From the NCBI GenBank assembly GCA_021397835.1, contig JAJFZO010000345.1:930001-994000 (forward strand): DNA of 64,000 bases, given 5' to 3'. How positions within the stretch are numbered: position 1 is the stretch's first letter; each line of letters begins with the position of its first letter. This DNA comes from Moringa oleifera (lineage: Eukaryota > Streptophyta > Magnoliopsida > Brassicales > Moringaceae). The notes under the pieces were generated by a model. That model saw only the letters and a program-made list of their open reading frames with translations, ran no database searches and was not told the origin of the DNA. Positions 51,760-62,441 of the stretch are shown in pieces. The position numbers and the translations under genes were made by a program.

Positions 51760-52373
51760 TGAATACTTTCTTCATTGATCTCTCTCTCTCTCTCCGACCT
51801 CTTTTTCTTGTATCTGGGTTTTTCTTTGCTCTCTCTTTTGGTTTTTTCTTCCCTCCCTTGTATCCAAGATTCAAAGAAGGAATCGAAGGTAGTCACTAAC
51901 ATTTTTAACTATTTGTCCTGCAGAGAAGAAAGGTCATATTTTTGAGTGCATATTTCTCAATCTCGTGTTTTTTCACAACATATTTGTCTTCAAAATCAAA
52001 ACGTGCTCGAAGGTGAAAAGGGTGACGGGTATACCTTTGAACAATAATGTAGCTTGAATATAATTTGTGTTCTTCCATATATATATGAATGTATATATAT
52101 GTATATATATATATATATATTTAAAAATCGTATCTTAATTGATAAATCGTAACATAATTATGCATTTGCGCAACAACGTAGCTTAAATATTCCGTTATAT
52201 ATAGAATATGAAAAAATATATATGTTTGAAAATAGTATCTTAGTAAATCGTAAAATGATTATGATAATTCATAACTTCTCTCATGAAATCGTAACAAGTT
52301 TATGAAATCGTGCCTTATTTTATGTTATAAGTAATTATTTTCAGTTGTAATTTGAAATATTTTCTTTACAGAA
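51760..52373 (+). promoter_or_regulatory. Leader exon and 5'-UTR intron of mudrA
   Basis: A (TC)n tract at 51779-51799 and a pyrimidine-rich leader run to a donor at GAAGGTAGTCAC (about 51890). The intron ends TTTTCTTTACAG directly before the ATG at 52374. It contains the first array of the TCGTA-core repeat (52110-52340) and a (TA)-rich tract at 52076-52121. Confidence 0.5.
52110..52340 (+). repeat. TCGTACC-core repeat, array 1
   Basis: AAATCGTATCTTAATT, AAATCGTAACATAATT, AAATCGTAACAAG and AAATCGTGCCTTA, about seven loose units on the plus strand inside the mudrA leader intron. Confidence 0.6.
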
Positions 52374-55080
52374 TGCGGATAATTGTAACTTGGAATGGTG
52401 AGTGGTCTGAGTCCAGTGGTAGTTTTGAGTATGTTGGCAGATCTATCAAAACTAAGGGATATATTGTTTGGAGGGTTTGACATATGTGCAGTTGCTGGAT
52501 TTGGTTAAATCTTGTGTGGAGGCTGATTTCACTATGACTGATGTTGTACTGCATACTATAGTAAGATCTGAAAAAACTGCTAGCAAAATTGAGTTAGTGA
52601 ATGATGACGATGTTAAGTTTATGTTGTATGATGACAGCATAGTTTCTCGTGTGATTATTGATCTAGCGGTGAGAAATTTTGTTGAGAATAGACAAAGTTT
52701 ATGTGAAGGTGAAATTTCAAGACGAGTCAATCCTATTAACATAAGTTGTTCTGGGAGTAATCCAACTATTGAATTAGATGCATATGGCATTGAACCATTC
52801 ATCCATAGTGAGACTCCTGTTGACACTCAGCATACTAATGAGATCCATACCGATGAGATCAACTTGGATGAGCGGATGGACTATGATATTAGGTGTAAAT
52901 ACCCAATCATGGAAACTCATCCTACTCAACCCACCAGTGAAGATCAATGTGAACCCAATCCAGAAGCAGAACCCGACAATGAAGAATTGAATGAGAATCT
53001 ACGTCCTGTCCCACCTTATATCCCAGTTACATGCCCGAAAGTACATAATAATTCAAGTGATGGTGTTGTCAGACGGTATGGTGTGTTAGGTGCTGAATTA
53101 CACGGTCTTGCGTCGACTTCTACTATAGAATCAGTGACTCTAATTGACACCCTTGCTAAAGGTCAGTTTTTTCTGAACAAAAAAGAGCTGAAGCAATTTT
53201 TTGGTGTGCATGCTTTAACTGAGAACTTTGAATTTAGAGTCACTAGGTCTAACAAATCATTATTTGAGATTGTTTGTAGAGAAAGAAATTGTGCATGGAA
53301 GATTCATGTTGTGAGAGTTGCACAAGGGCAATTCTTTCAAATTAGAAGGTGTGATTTGACACACACTTGCACAGTTAAAGAGTTGCATCGACGGCATCGA
53401 CAAGCAAGTTCTGCCATTATTGGAGAAATTGTGGCTCAAAGGTTATCTACTAATGCTAGAATCATTAAGCCGAAAGATATCATGGGTGATATGAAAGAAC
53501 TCTATAGCATACAAATTTTATACAGTAAAGCTTGGAAGGCTAAAGAGTATGCGTTGTCTCTTACATATGGTGACCCAATTGAGTCATATCAACAATTGCC
53601 GTCATACTGCCACATGTTACAAACAATTAATCCGGGAACTAAGGCTCACATATGTATTGAAGATGAAACTAATCGATTTAAGTATTTATTTGTGGCTCTT
53701 GGGCAATCGTTGAGGGGGTTCCATTTAGTTATCAGACCGGTCATTGCTATCGATGCCACTCACTTAAAAGGAAGGTTTCACGATGTAATGTTTGTAGTGG
53801 CGTGCAAAGATGGGAATGAACAGATATATCCACTAGCATTTGGTTATGGTGACTCCGAGAACTATGATGCATGGGAGTGGTTCTTGCGGCAACTGAAAGA
53901 AGCTATAGGCTCGGTTGAGGACTTGGTTATATCAGATCGTCATGTCAGTATTGCAAATGCCATCGCAAAGGTCTTCCCTAATTCTTGTCATGGTTTATGT
54001 TCGTGGCATATGGCTCAAAATATAAAGAATAAATTCAAGAGGGAAGATATATCTAAGATATTTTATAATGCAGTAAGGGTATATCGAGAATCTGAATTTA
54101 ACAAATTGATGACTGAGTTGCAGGCTAATCACCCTAAAGCATTCGAATATATCATGAAGGAAGATCCGAGAAAATGGTCACGTGTGTATTGCCCCGGGAG
54201 ACGATATCAACTCATGACCACTAACATAGCTGAGAGCTTGAATTCGTGTCTGCGGTTTGCTCGAGAGTTACCTGTGACAGCTCTATTGGAATTCATTCGA
54301 GACATGATGCAACGGTGGTTCTATAATCGACTTGAGAGAGCTAAAGTTTGGAGGTCACAACTAACAGAATGGGCTCACTCATTGATGACTGAGAGACAAA
54401 AAATTTCATTACAAATGACAGCTTCCAATGTTGATTGGAATGTATTTTTAGTTAGGCAGAAGGGTAAGGAGGCAATTGTGAATCTTATTGAACGTACTTG
54501 CACTTGTAGAGAGTTTCAGGCTGATCTCTTGCCATGTGCACATGCATTAGCAGCTTCCAGGTGACATTGATGGTTCTGTTGGTAATATTTTTTAATTATT
54601 CATTGTTATTGCTTGTATTAACTTCACAAATTTGGCCTTTTTTACAGGGAATGTAATATTGACTTCATAACTCTTTGCTCTAACTACTATAAACAAGATC
54701 AACTAGTAGCAGCATACTCTGAGCCGGTATATCCAATTGGTGATAAGTCTGATTGGGATGTACCTGAGGAAGTTAGAAGAGTTATGATATTACCACCAAA
54801 TAATGGTAAGTCAGCAGGGCATCCTAAAAAACGGAGAATACCCTCTGGTGGGGAGAGGACGGTCCAAAAGAAGTGCTCTAGATGCATGCAATATGGACAC
54901 AATCGATTGACGTGCTCGAATCCACAATATTATGATGGAGTGAGTCACCCTCGATCGTCTAAGGTGCTTGATCAGTTGTGTCGTAAATGTCGTAGTTGTG
55001 GTCTAGTTGGGCATAATTCACAAACTTGTAAAATGCCTCTCAATTCAACTTTACTAGATGATGACACAAATGGTTTATGA
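52374..55080 (+). CDS. mudrA: MULE transposase, mudrA type
   Basis: Catalyses cut-and-paste transposition of the element in the nucleus. ATG 52374 follows a splice acceptor and gives MRIIVTWNGEWSESSGSFEY, the usual N-terminal sheet. That frame hits TGA at 52479, and homology continues one frame over (EGLTYVQLLDLV), so a single base is missing near 52470. The main 698-residue frame (52468-54564) then holds a MuDR DNA-binding domain (about residues 229-300), the MULE core with AIDATHLKG (Asp 429), ISDRH (Asp 490) and NIAESLNS (Glu 589), and a SWIM finger C-x-C (678, 680) with C-x-H (690, 692). A short intron (54561-54647) joins it to a C-terminal exon with two CCHC knuckles (CSRCMQYGHNRLTC, CRSCGLVGHNSQTC). 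All catalytic and zinc residues are present; the one frameshift could be a lesion or a sequence error. Confidence 0.92.
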
Positions 55081-55149
55081 TAATTCTAATGTTTTGATTA
55101 TATTATTATTATTTGCAAACTTATTTTTCTTTACTGATTGGTATACTAT

Positions 55150-55765
55150 TTTGAGATTTTTAATTCGCACCTTTAATTCACACCTTTAATTCGTACCTTT
55201 AATTCGCACCTTTAATTCACACCTTTAATTCGTACCTTTAATTCGCACCTTTATTAGTAAAAGCATACATTGTAATCGTATCTTAAATAACAAATCGTAC
55301 CTTCAATTCGCACGATCATTTTCACACTTGTAACACTAAAATCGTAACTTAAATATTGAATCGCACCATCATTTCACACATTTATTGATAAAATCGTACC
55401 TTGCATAATATATCACCCCTTTAAATCGCACATTTATTAGTAAAATCGTACATTGTATTCGTATCTTAAATAATAAATCGTACCTTTAATTCGTACCATC
55501 ATTTTCACAAATGCAACACTAAAAATCGTACCTTAAATATTGAATCTCACAATCATTTCGTACATTTAGTCGTAAAATCGTACCTTATATATTATATCGT
55601 ACCATTAATTCGTACCTTATTAGAAAAATCGTACCTTATATACTATATCGTACCATGAATTCGTATCTTGTTAGAAAAATCGTACCTTATATATTATATC
55701 GTACCTTTAATGGTAAATAAATCGCACCTTTATTAGTGAAATCGTATCTTCAATGTTAAATAAAT
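55150..55765 (+). repeat. TCGTACC-core repeat, array 2, between the convergent MULE genes
   Basis: Begins with seven exact-spaced 13-bp units TTTAATTCGCACC, TTTAATTCACACC, TTTAATTCGTACC repeating as a 39-bp triplet. It then loosens into AAATCGTACCTTA units about every 20 bp to 55760. Over 30 units, all plus-oriented, starting 70 bp after the mudrA stop. Confidence 0.9.
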
Positions 55766-55951
55766 CGCATATTCAATAGTCTTCAATGAACACTAACAAT
55801 ATACTGAAAATTTTTTGTAGATGAGGGAAGAAGCAAGATGATTACACAATGTACTGTAAATGATTCTTTTATTTGCAAAAAAAATATTATACACAATTTT
55901 TGAATGTATATACAAATGAATACAATGTAATGTAAAAAGAATAAAATTGTT

Positions 55952-58900
55952 TCAACCCTTATCATCTACAATTGAGTTAGCAAATACATGTAAGGTCATA
56001 TGCTTCTGTATCTTTGGCATGTCTTTGTCATTGTATTTAAGTGTCTTCCCAGTTAGTAAATGCTCTATTATGTACAGCATGTGAGGCCTGCAATTGCCAC
56101 TGAAAAAAATAACAACACAGTTAAAAGAAATTAACATTGAACATAAAACTTCTAAATAAGGATAATAATTAGCAAAAAAGACTCTTACCTTTTTCTCTGC
56201 TGGGGGACCTTGTTCTTTGGCTCTAGTGTGCATGAGAGTGGAATATTCGGCTTATTAACGTCTGATTTCCGCATGAAATATCCCCCGCTAGCCATGTAAC
56301 TAGGTAGCATATATCTGAGGGGGTTTTGTTGCCGAATACGCACCTCATTGGGGATCTCTTGTCGGGAAGAGTCAAAAATTCGTAATGAAAATGTTTTCAA
56401 ATCCACAACCACTAGCAGCCAGTGAGATCCCCCTACGTGGCATGGAACCATCAACTACATTGAAAAATATTATTTAAATGTCAGTTAAGAGTTCTCATAA
56501 TATTGCAAGAAAATAGTTATAACCAACCAATGAAGATATACATACCTTATTCACAGTGTGCCAAGTTGGACAATCATGACAAAATTTGCCTCTCACACGA
56601 TCCAGGAAGTCTGGTTCCCATTTATGTGCTTCAAAATTGGAGTGTGGAGGAGGATAATCAGCATCTAGATCCGTTTGATATTCATTGTAAATGTAAAACA
56701 TTGCTGTCTACAAATTTGAGCAAAACAAAGTCAATAAACAAATTGAATATAAAGCATCTAAACAATTAAAGTCCAAAAAACTTACATAGAGCCAAGGATC
56801 GCAGATGCAAACATAAATGTTGAGGGAACTCCCTCTGCCTTCTTCAAAGGAGACTCAAATATGCTTCAATATGTTGGTTGACACAACAAAAATAATAATG
56901 TAAAATTAAATCAGTATACAAAGTGAAGGCACGAATGCTAATTCGAGTATGGTAAGAATGTAAAGAACAATAATTTGTAAAATGACTAACTTACAGAGTC
57001 ATCGACCCATTCATCATTGTCTTTGAAGGCTTTAAACCACTCTGTACTAACTGAATGACCGATACCTACATTACAGCTAAAGAAAATGAAAATAAAGTGT
57101 AAGTAAAAGTTAAAAAATGAAAATTCAATCTAGCTAATGAAACATAAAATATAATTATAAATGGCTTACTATGATTGGCCACTCATGAACTCGTTAAATG
57201 CAGTGAGGATATTGTCTGTGAATTTGGCCTTTGTACTCACCATGTGAGAGTACTTGGCTCTTTTTTCCCCAATGTTAAGGTTGACATATGGGCTGCACAG
57301 TTGTCTTGACCTTTTACGGGTCCTAACAACTGGCAGCACACTGTCAGTTACCTCAACTGGGGTAATAGCCAAGCCTCCCACATCTTCATTGTGTGGACCT
57401 ACTGCAGGGGCCACTTCCTTATCCATTGGCCCTGCAGTGGCCACTTCCTCTGCATAGTCCCCAGCTTCCTCAATGATGGGATGATGTGATGTGGAGCCTG
57501 CATTGACACCCTGAAAAAAAGAGAACACAATTAAAGATTTCATCTTCATGTCATAAGTTGTATAATATTAAAAACAAAAAACTAAAGTAATTGTTACATA
57601 CGACATTACTTACATCATTAGGAACTGGTTCTGACATAGCGCGGGGAGGGTCTCGAGCACCAAATCCGTATCCATCCAGGGAGAGCTGGATGGATTTTAA
57701 GAATGCCATTTGCTCTTCATGGCGTCTTTCATTTTGTGATTCCATTTAGTTTAGCTTTGCCTCAAGGAGATCTAATTTAACCTCCATAGCAGTGAGGCGA
57801 CGGCAAACTTCTGAATTCTCTACAGTTCTTTCTGCGCCAGGTGCTTCACCCTCAATATTGTACTCCCGCACCTCATAGGCCATCATCTGTGGCCTCGGCT
57901 CTCTTCTGTCACTGACGACTTCATCAGATGCATGATCCCTCGATCACTCGACAGGAAGAAAGCCAACTCGTCGCTGAAAGTAACATAAGTAGTTAATAAT
58001 AAAACACAACAACAAAACTCATATCTATTATGAAGAATACATACCTTATATTGCTTTGGCAAAGCAGAAGGCAATTTGGTAGACTTATCCTGGATGAGAC
58101 CCTCCACAGTGTCCTCATCCCCACTCGATCGTGTAGCCGGCACATTGGATTGAGCATGTGGCTACAACGGCATGATCGAGTCTTCAACGCCAACATGATA
58201 AGGGGCATGGCTCTCAGCAATTGTTGGCTCTAACTTTAGCTTAGCCCCTATCTGAAAAAACGAAATGAAGCTTCTAAATTGAAAATGGAAGAAACGAAAT
58301 GAAGAATAAAGGTACGAAGTGAGGAATTAAGGTATGAAATTACAAAATAAAGGTACGAAATTGAAAAATAAAGGCACGAAATTGAGAATAAAAGGTACGA
58401 AATTAAAAAATAAAGGCATAAAATTGACAATATAGGCACGAAATTAAAAATTAAAGACACGAAATTGAGAATGCATGTAGGTATGAAATTGAGAATTAAG
58501 GTACGATGAAAAATGAAGACACGAAATTAAGAATATAGGCACGAAACAAAAAATTGAAGACATGAAATTGAGAATGCATGTAGGTACGAAATTGAGAATT
58601 AAGGTACGAATTTGAAAAAATAAGACAAAAATTGAGAATGAAGGTACGAAATTACAAAATAAAGGCACGAAATTGAAAAATGAAGACACGAAATCGGAAA
58701 GGTAGGTACGAAATTGAAAATGAAGACACGATATTACTTACAGTGTTAGTGAAAATCTTCTTGCAATCTGCTGCATGTGGCTTCCGATGGAACCTCCATC
58801 GACAAATTCTAGGCAATGGCAGGTTCGAGTCTGTCAACCTACTACCGTGCATGTTGGTAGCAGGAATCACTTCGAAGGCAAAAATCTATGGAAAAAGAAG

Positions 58901-59688
58901 AGAAAATCAAGTTAGGCTTCATGAAGATAAAACATGTATTCAATTAAATAAATGAAAAAAAAATAAAAAGGTATGATCCTTACTTGCAGTGCCCATATGA
59001 AGCCATAGGCATTGTAGTTCACCCTTTTAACGTCCATGGCTCGATTCACAACTGCCTTCTTGAAATGTTGCTAGGAGTTGCAGTACACCCATGTGCCCCA
59101 TGGAAAGCAGTTGAAGGCTTCAATATTATCTACTAAATGGAACTGCCACGTGGGTACATACTGGCACTCGTCATGGCCTTTGATGAAACCATTTAGCAAA
59201 TACAGTAAGCCCAACTTCAGCTTGTCATCTTCATCTTCAAACTCTCCTTCAAGCAGCCTTGTCTTGATGCTACTACCGCTGACGTTACCCCTCTCCCCGA
59301 AGTATTTAGTGAGAATACCAGATGGATTTTCTGTAATTTTGTCTGTGTCCGGTAGCTCGCCAAACTTCAAGCCAGTGATTAGGCAGAATTCGACTTTGCT
59401 AAAACGAACTTCATTCTGCCCAAGCCTAAACCACATTTCGTCCTCACGGTTTTGTTGTATCTCTCGCAGCAAAAGATTATGGACAATAATCCCAAAGAAG
59501 TTGAAATCTTTGTGCAAATGTAGAAAATGCCCCAAGTAGGTCCCTTCAAACTTCTCCTTCTGAGAGTCATCCAAAATTTCCTTCAAGGTAGGGATGACAT
59601 CATTGTCGCAGTGTTTTAGTATCTTTCCAGTCTTCCAGGACTCTCTGGGGATCACATAAGGCTTCTGAGAAGTAGAGCTAGTTGCCAT
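55952..59688 (-). pseudogene. DUF1985 plus ULP1-type (C48) SUMO-peptidase-like gene of the MULE
   Basis: ATG at 59686-59688 follows a CTGTAG acceptor; stop at 55952-55954. Exon 1 (to about 58985) encodes a DUF1985 domain (WFRLGQNEVRFSKVEFCLIT, GLKFGELPD). Later exons: a PRICRWRF block (about 58745-58885), an acidic linker and coiled coil (57551-58240), a basic RTRKRSRQLCSP segment (57169-57513), EWFKAFKDNDEWVDDS (near 57000-57070) and the peptidase. The peptidase triad positions are all present: His in GGSHWLLVV (56422-56424), Asp in RIFDSSRQ (56371-56373), Cys in GNCRPHMLYIIEHLL (56090-56092). Family members cleave SUMO-like tags. Stops at 59071, near 58164, near 57930, near 57747 and near 56830 make it probably inactive unless some are spliced out. 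It is convergent with mudrA. Confidence 0.8.
58255..58738 (-). repeat. TCGTACC-core repeat, array 3, in an intron of the ULP1 gene
   Basis: On the plus strand AAAGGTACGAAATTGAAAA and AAAGGCACGAAATTGAG repeat about every 24 bp, roughly 18 units. Read on the minus strand, which is the transcribed sense of this gene, the motif is TTTCGTACCTTT, like arrays 1 and 2. Confidence 0.85.
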
Positions 59689-59690
59689 CT

Positions 59691-60330
59691 ACAGGGGCGA
59701 AAAAACGTCAAAATTAGAGTAAACAATAATAAGATATGATTTAAAAAACTTGATACGATAAATTGGTACGATTTACAAAAACTAGGTACGATTTACCAAA
59801 ACTATGTACGATTTACCAAAATTAGGTATGATTTACCAAAATTAGGTACGATTTATGAAACTAGGTACGATTAATTAGTGCGATTCCTAAAACTATGAAC
59901 GATTTGCCCTAACATGGTACGAATCCGATAAACTCATGCAAAACTACACTGCAATTTTTCACCCAAACATCGCAGATTGGAAAACTAATACCAAAGCCCA
60001 AAAATATTAAACAAAACGTGTATTCAAGTTATTATACCCATAAACCAAACTCAAAAATATTAAAAAAATAATGAATGAAAAACGAGGGACAAAACTAAGT
60101 CAATATTCAGCAAAAAGGAATGAAGAATTTGAGTTGAAAATATTGATAAGAAACATACTGCTATTGATTTTTTTCTGACTCAGTAGCTTGCGGATATTCT
60201 TCAAAGGTCGGTTTACAACGAAAGCGAAGAAATGAACAAACACCGAATGTAGAGGGACGAAACTAAGTGATGAAGTTTAGCGCCAGAGTAATAAGAGAGG
60301 GAAAGAGAAACGTTTGATATGTTTGACTTC
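59691..60330 (-). promoter_or_regulatory. Leader exon and 5'-UTR intron of the MULE ULP1 gene
   Basis: Read leftward, a C/T-rich leader (TCTCTTTCCCTCTCTTATTA, near 60300) runs to about 60165; the following intron ends CCCTGTAG directly before the ATG. This mirrors the mudrA layout: pyrimidine leader, intron with TCGTACC repeats, ATG at the acceptor. Confidence 0.45.
59745..59940 (-). repeat. TCGTACC-core repeat, array 4, in the leader intron of the ULP1 gene
   Basis: On the plus strand GGTACGATTTACCAAAACTA repeats with an exact 20-bp period about five times, then loosens. In the gene's sense the core is AAATCGTACC, the same as in mudrA's leader intron. Confidence 0.9.
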
Positions 60331-60369
60331 TCAAATTCTCTGTTTGGACAAATAAGTAATTGCACATGT

Positions 60370-60447
60370 TAGACAAAGGATAATTTTGTCTTAAATGTCT
60401 AAAATGTGCTAAAAACAAATACATTACTAATTTTGATTATTTACGCA
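60370..60447 (-). repeat. Right terminal inverted repeat of the MULE
   Basis: Reverse complement reads ATCAAAATTAGTAATG, TTTGTTTTTAGCACATTTT and AAGACAAAATTATCCTT, matching the left end block by block. The NLA/BAH1 pseudogene starts about 170 bases to the right. Confidence 0.7.
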
Positions 60448-60615
60448 AATATCATTGTACGGACGGCTACAAAAAAAAATACCCCTTTATAAATGTAACT
60501 CCCCAACCACATGGAATTTCCTCATCACTTTTCAATGGACAAGAATGCTGCTTATATCAATTTTCTTTGTATTCTTTTCTTTTGTTCTTTATATCTGTCA
60601 CTTCTGTTCTAATTC

Positions 60616-62441
60616 AAGTATTTCTGCCGTTTGTGATGGGACCTTCTTCCCTTCGCTTCTCCAAGAAATGTTAGCTGTATTAGGTTGCTTCAATGAGCAT
60701 GCATAAAAATTGCTTGAGCCACATCTGGCCTCTAGTATTAGAAAGCACCTTATTTGGTTCAAAGGCAAGCTGTATAAGGACTATGTTGCCTTTATTCAGG
60801 AGGGCAAGGACCAGGTCACCTATGCACTAATCAATGCAATTGCAATTCGAAAAGTTCTAAAGAAATATGATAAGGTAAGTTTATCCTACTTGGCTACTTG
60901 GTACAATGTTACGTTGTTTTCATATCTTAATGATCTGGTTCGGAGAACTGTTTGTGACTTGCATATTTTGCTTGTTAATATTGCTTCCTATGGGATATAG
61001 ATTCATTACTCATGGCAAGGGCAGGCCTTCAAGTCTCAAGCCCAAAGCATGCACATCGAAATCTTCCAGGCTCGTTGCTATTGGCTGTGTTAGCTTATGG
61101 CTTTCCACGTCAATTAAAGGGAAACTGAGGCCAAGTCAAGGAAGGCACCTGCATTGTTTGAGGGTTGCTTCCTGATTCTTAACAATGGCAAACCATCACT
61201 TTCTTGTGAGCTCTTTGATTCATCAAGCTTGATATTGACTTTACTTGTTTTATATGTTTGGTAAGTACTAGACTTCCATTATGTCTTAGTTGATCAACAA
61301 AAATACTACTCATTTCTGATAATTTGTGCTCTCTATTCCTTAATCCAACACTTGATGTTGGTTGGGATCTTATAACACCAATTCATGAAGTAATGCCAGA
61401 TTGGGAATAAGGTTACTGAGTGTCTAGAAGTATAAATTTTTTGGAAAGGAACTTCTTCAAATTTGTTATCATGATGCATTGTAAGGGACTTCTGATTGTA
61501 TCAATATTTTGATTTCATCTTCATTTCTAGTTGATAGGGCACTTTACTTGAGCCAGTTTCTCTTACGTGTCTGCTACATCAGTTAGCATTGTTGGATGGA
61601 CTAAAAGCTGCAGAGCCCAAGGAAAATTGTCCTTTATGCCGTGAGGTTAGTTAATCTCTACTTCATTACTCTGTAATTCTTGCTTTGACTTGATTATTTC
61701 CATCAGAGTAGAGAAAGTAGCCAAATTTAATGATGCTAAAGAACTATATGTTCACACATAAAGAGCCTGATTAAGTTTTTTCAAATTTTACGTCCAGAGT
61801 CCATTGTATGTGAGATCATTATATTCCTAACTTGGAATTAACTTAAGGTCTGACTCCTTGAATCATGAGTTTCATGCAGCTCTCATACCCTTCACATATC
61901 TAGCAATAAATCAGGACCAGATGGTTTCACTTAAGAGTCTATAGTTTGTTAAGAAGCTGCATTGTTTTGTGGTTATACACTGATATTGTTCTTCATGTTA
62001 CCAAAATATATAAAATGAAGAGCAAACCGCTAAAAAAGGTTACTGATTGTCTTTCGATTAGATATGATCTGTGATGGGCTTTTGTTACTTCCCTAATTAG
62101 TGATATGCATCATGTAGTGATTCCAATTAATGATTCATCATTTTGCAACTCAATTTCTATTCCGATTTCAAGTAGGAGTATATGAAGGAGCTGTACACTT
62201 AGAGAGAGGTAATAGTGTTTCCATGTTCCATGTAATTTCTGTTCATTTATTTTGGTTCAAGATTGAAGGATGAAGGAATACGTGAATAAGTTGGTGGTGT
62301 CAGGTTTTCTTACTTTGGTCTTGTCTGTTTGAACCGCTGCTTAATCGTGGGAGCAACGGCTTAAGACAGAAAGACAAGAGAGTGTTCGACAGAAAATTGG
62401 AGCACTGGGAATCACAGTGCAAGGCTATCATGGGTGTCTAG
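60616..62441 (+). pseudogene. NLA/BAH1 (SPX-RING E3 ubiquitin ligase) pseudogene, introns kept
   Basis: Exon to 60874: [19 protein letters not shown] and CFNEHA, a TAA, then [17 protein letters not shown] and [20 protein letters not shown], part of the SPX region, ending at GTAAGT. Exon 61001-61260: IHYSWQGQAFKSQAQSMHIE, APALFEGCFLILNNGKPSLS and, after a shift, KLDIDFTCFICL. Exon about 61531-61645: a LLEPVSLTC stretch, then DGLKAAEPKENCPLCRE. Short exon about 62173-62206 (VYEGAVHLE) and last exon to the TAG at 62439-62441 (SWEQRLKTERQESVRQ, then in another frame EHWESQCKAIMGV). In known NLA/BAH1 the ligase uses its SPX domain to sense phosphate status and targets phosphate transporters. Here the N-terminal SPX exon is absent and the RING centre is deleted, so no ligase function is expected. 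Confidence 0.88.

Larger units (their letters stand above)
51592..60447. mobile_element. MULE (Mutator-like element) carrying mudrA and a convergent ULP1 gene
   Basis: About 8.9 kb between degenerate terminal inverted repeats. It contains a mudrA transposase gene (plus strand) and a DUF1985/ULP1 peptidase gene (minus strand), tail to tail, each with a leader intron directly before its ATG. ULP-carrying MULEs are known in plants (Kaonashi in Arabidopsis, CUMULE in melon); membership in that group is inferred from gene content. A 9-bp target-site duplication could not be settled by eye. Confidence 0.85.
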
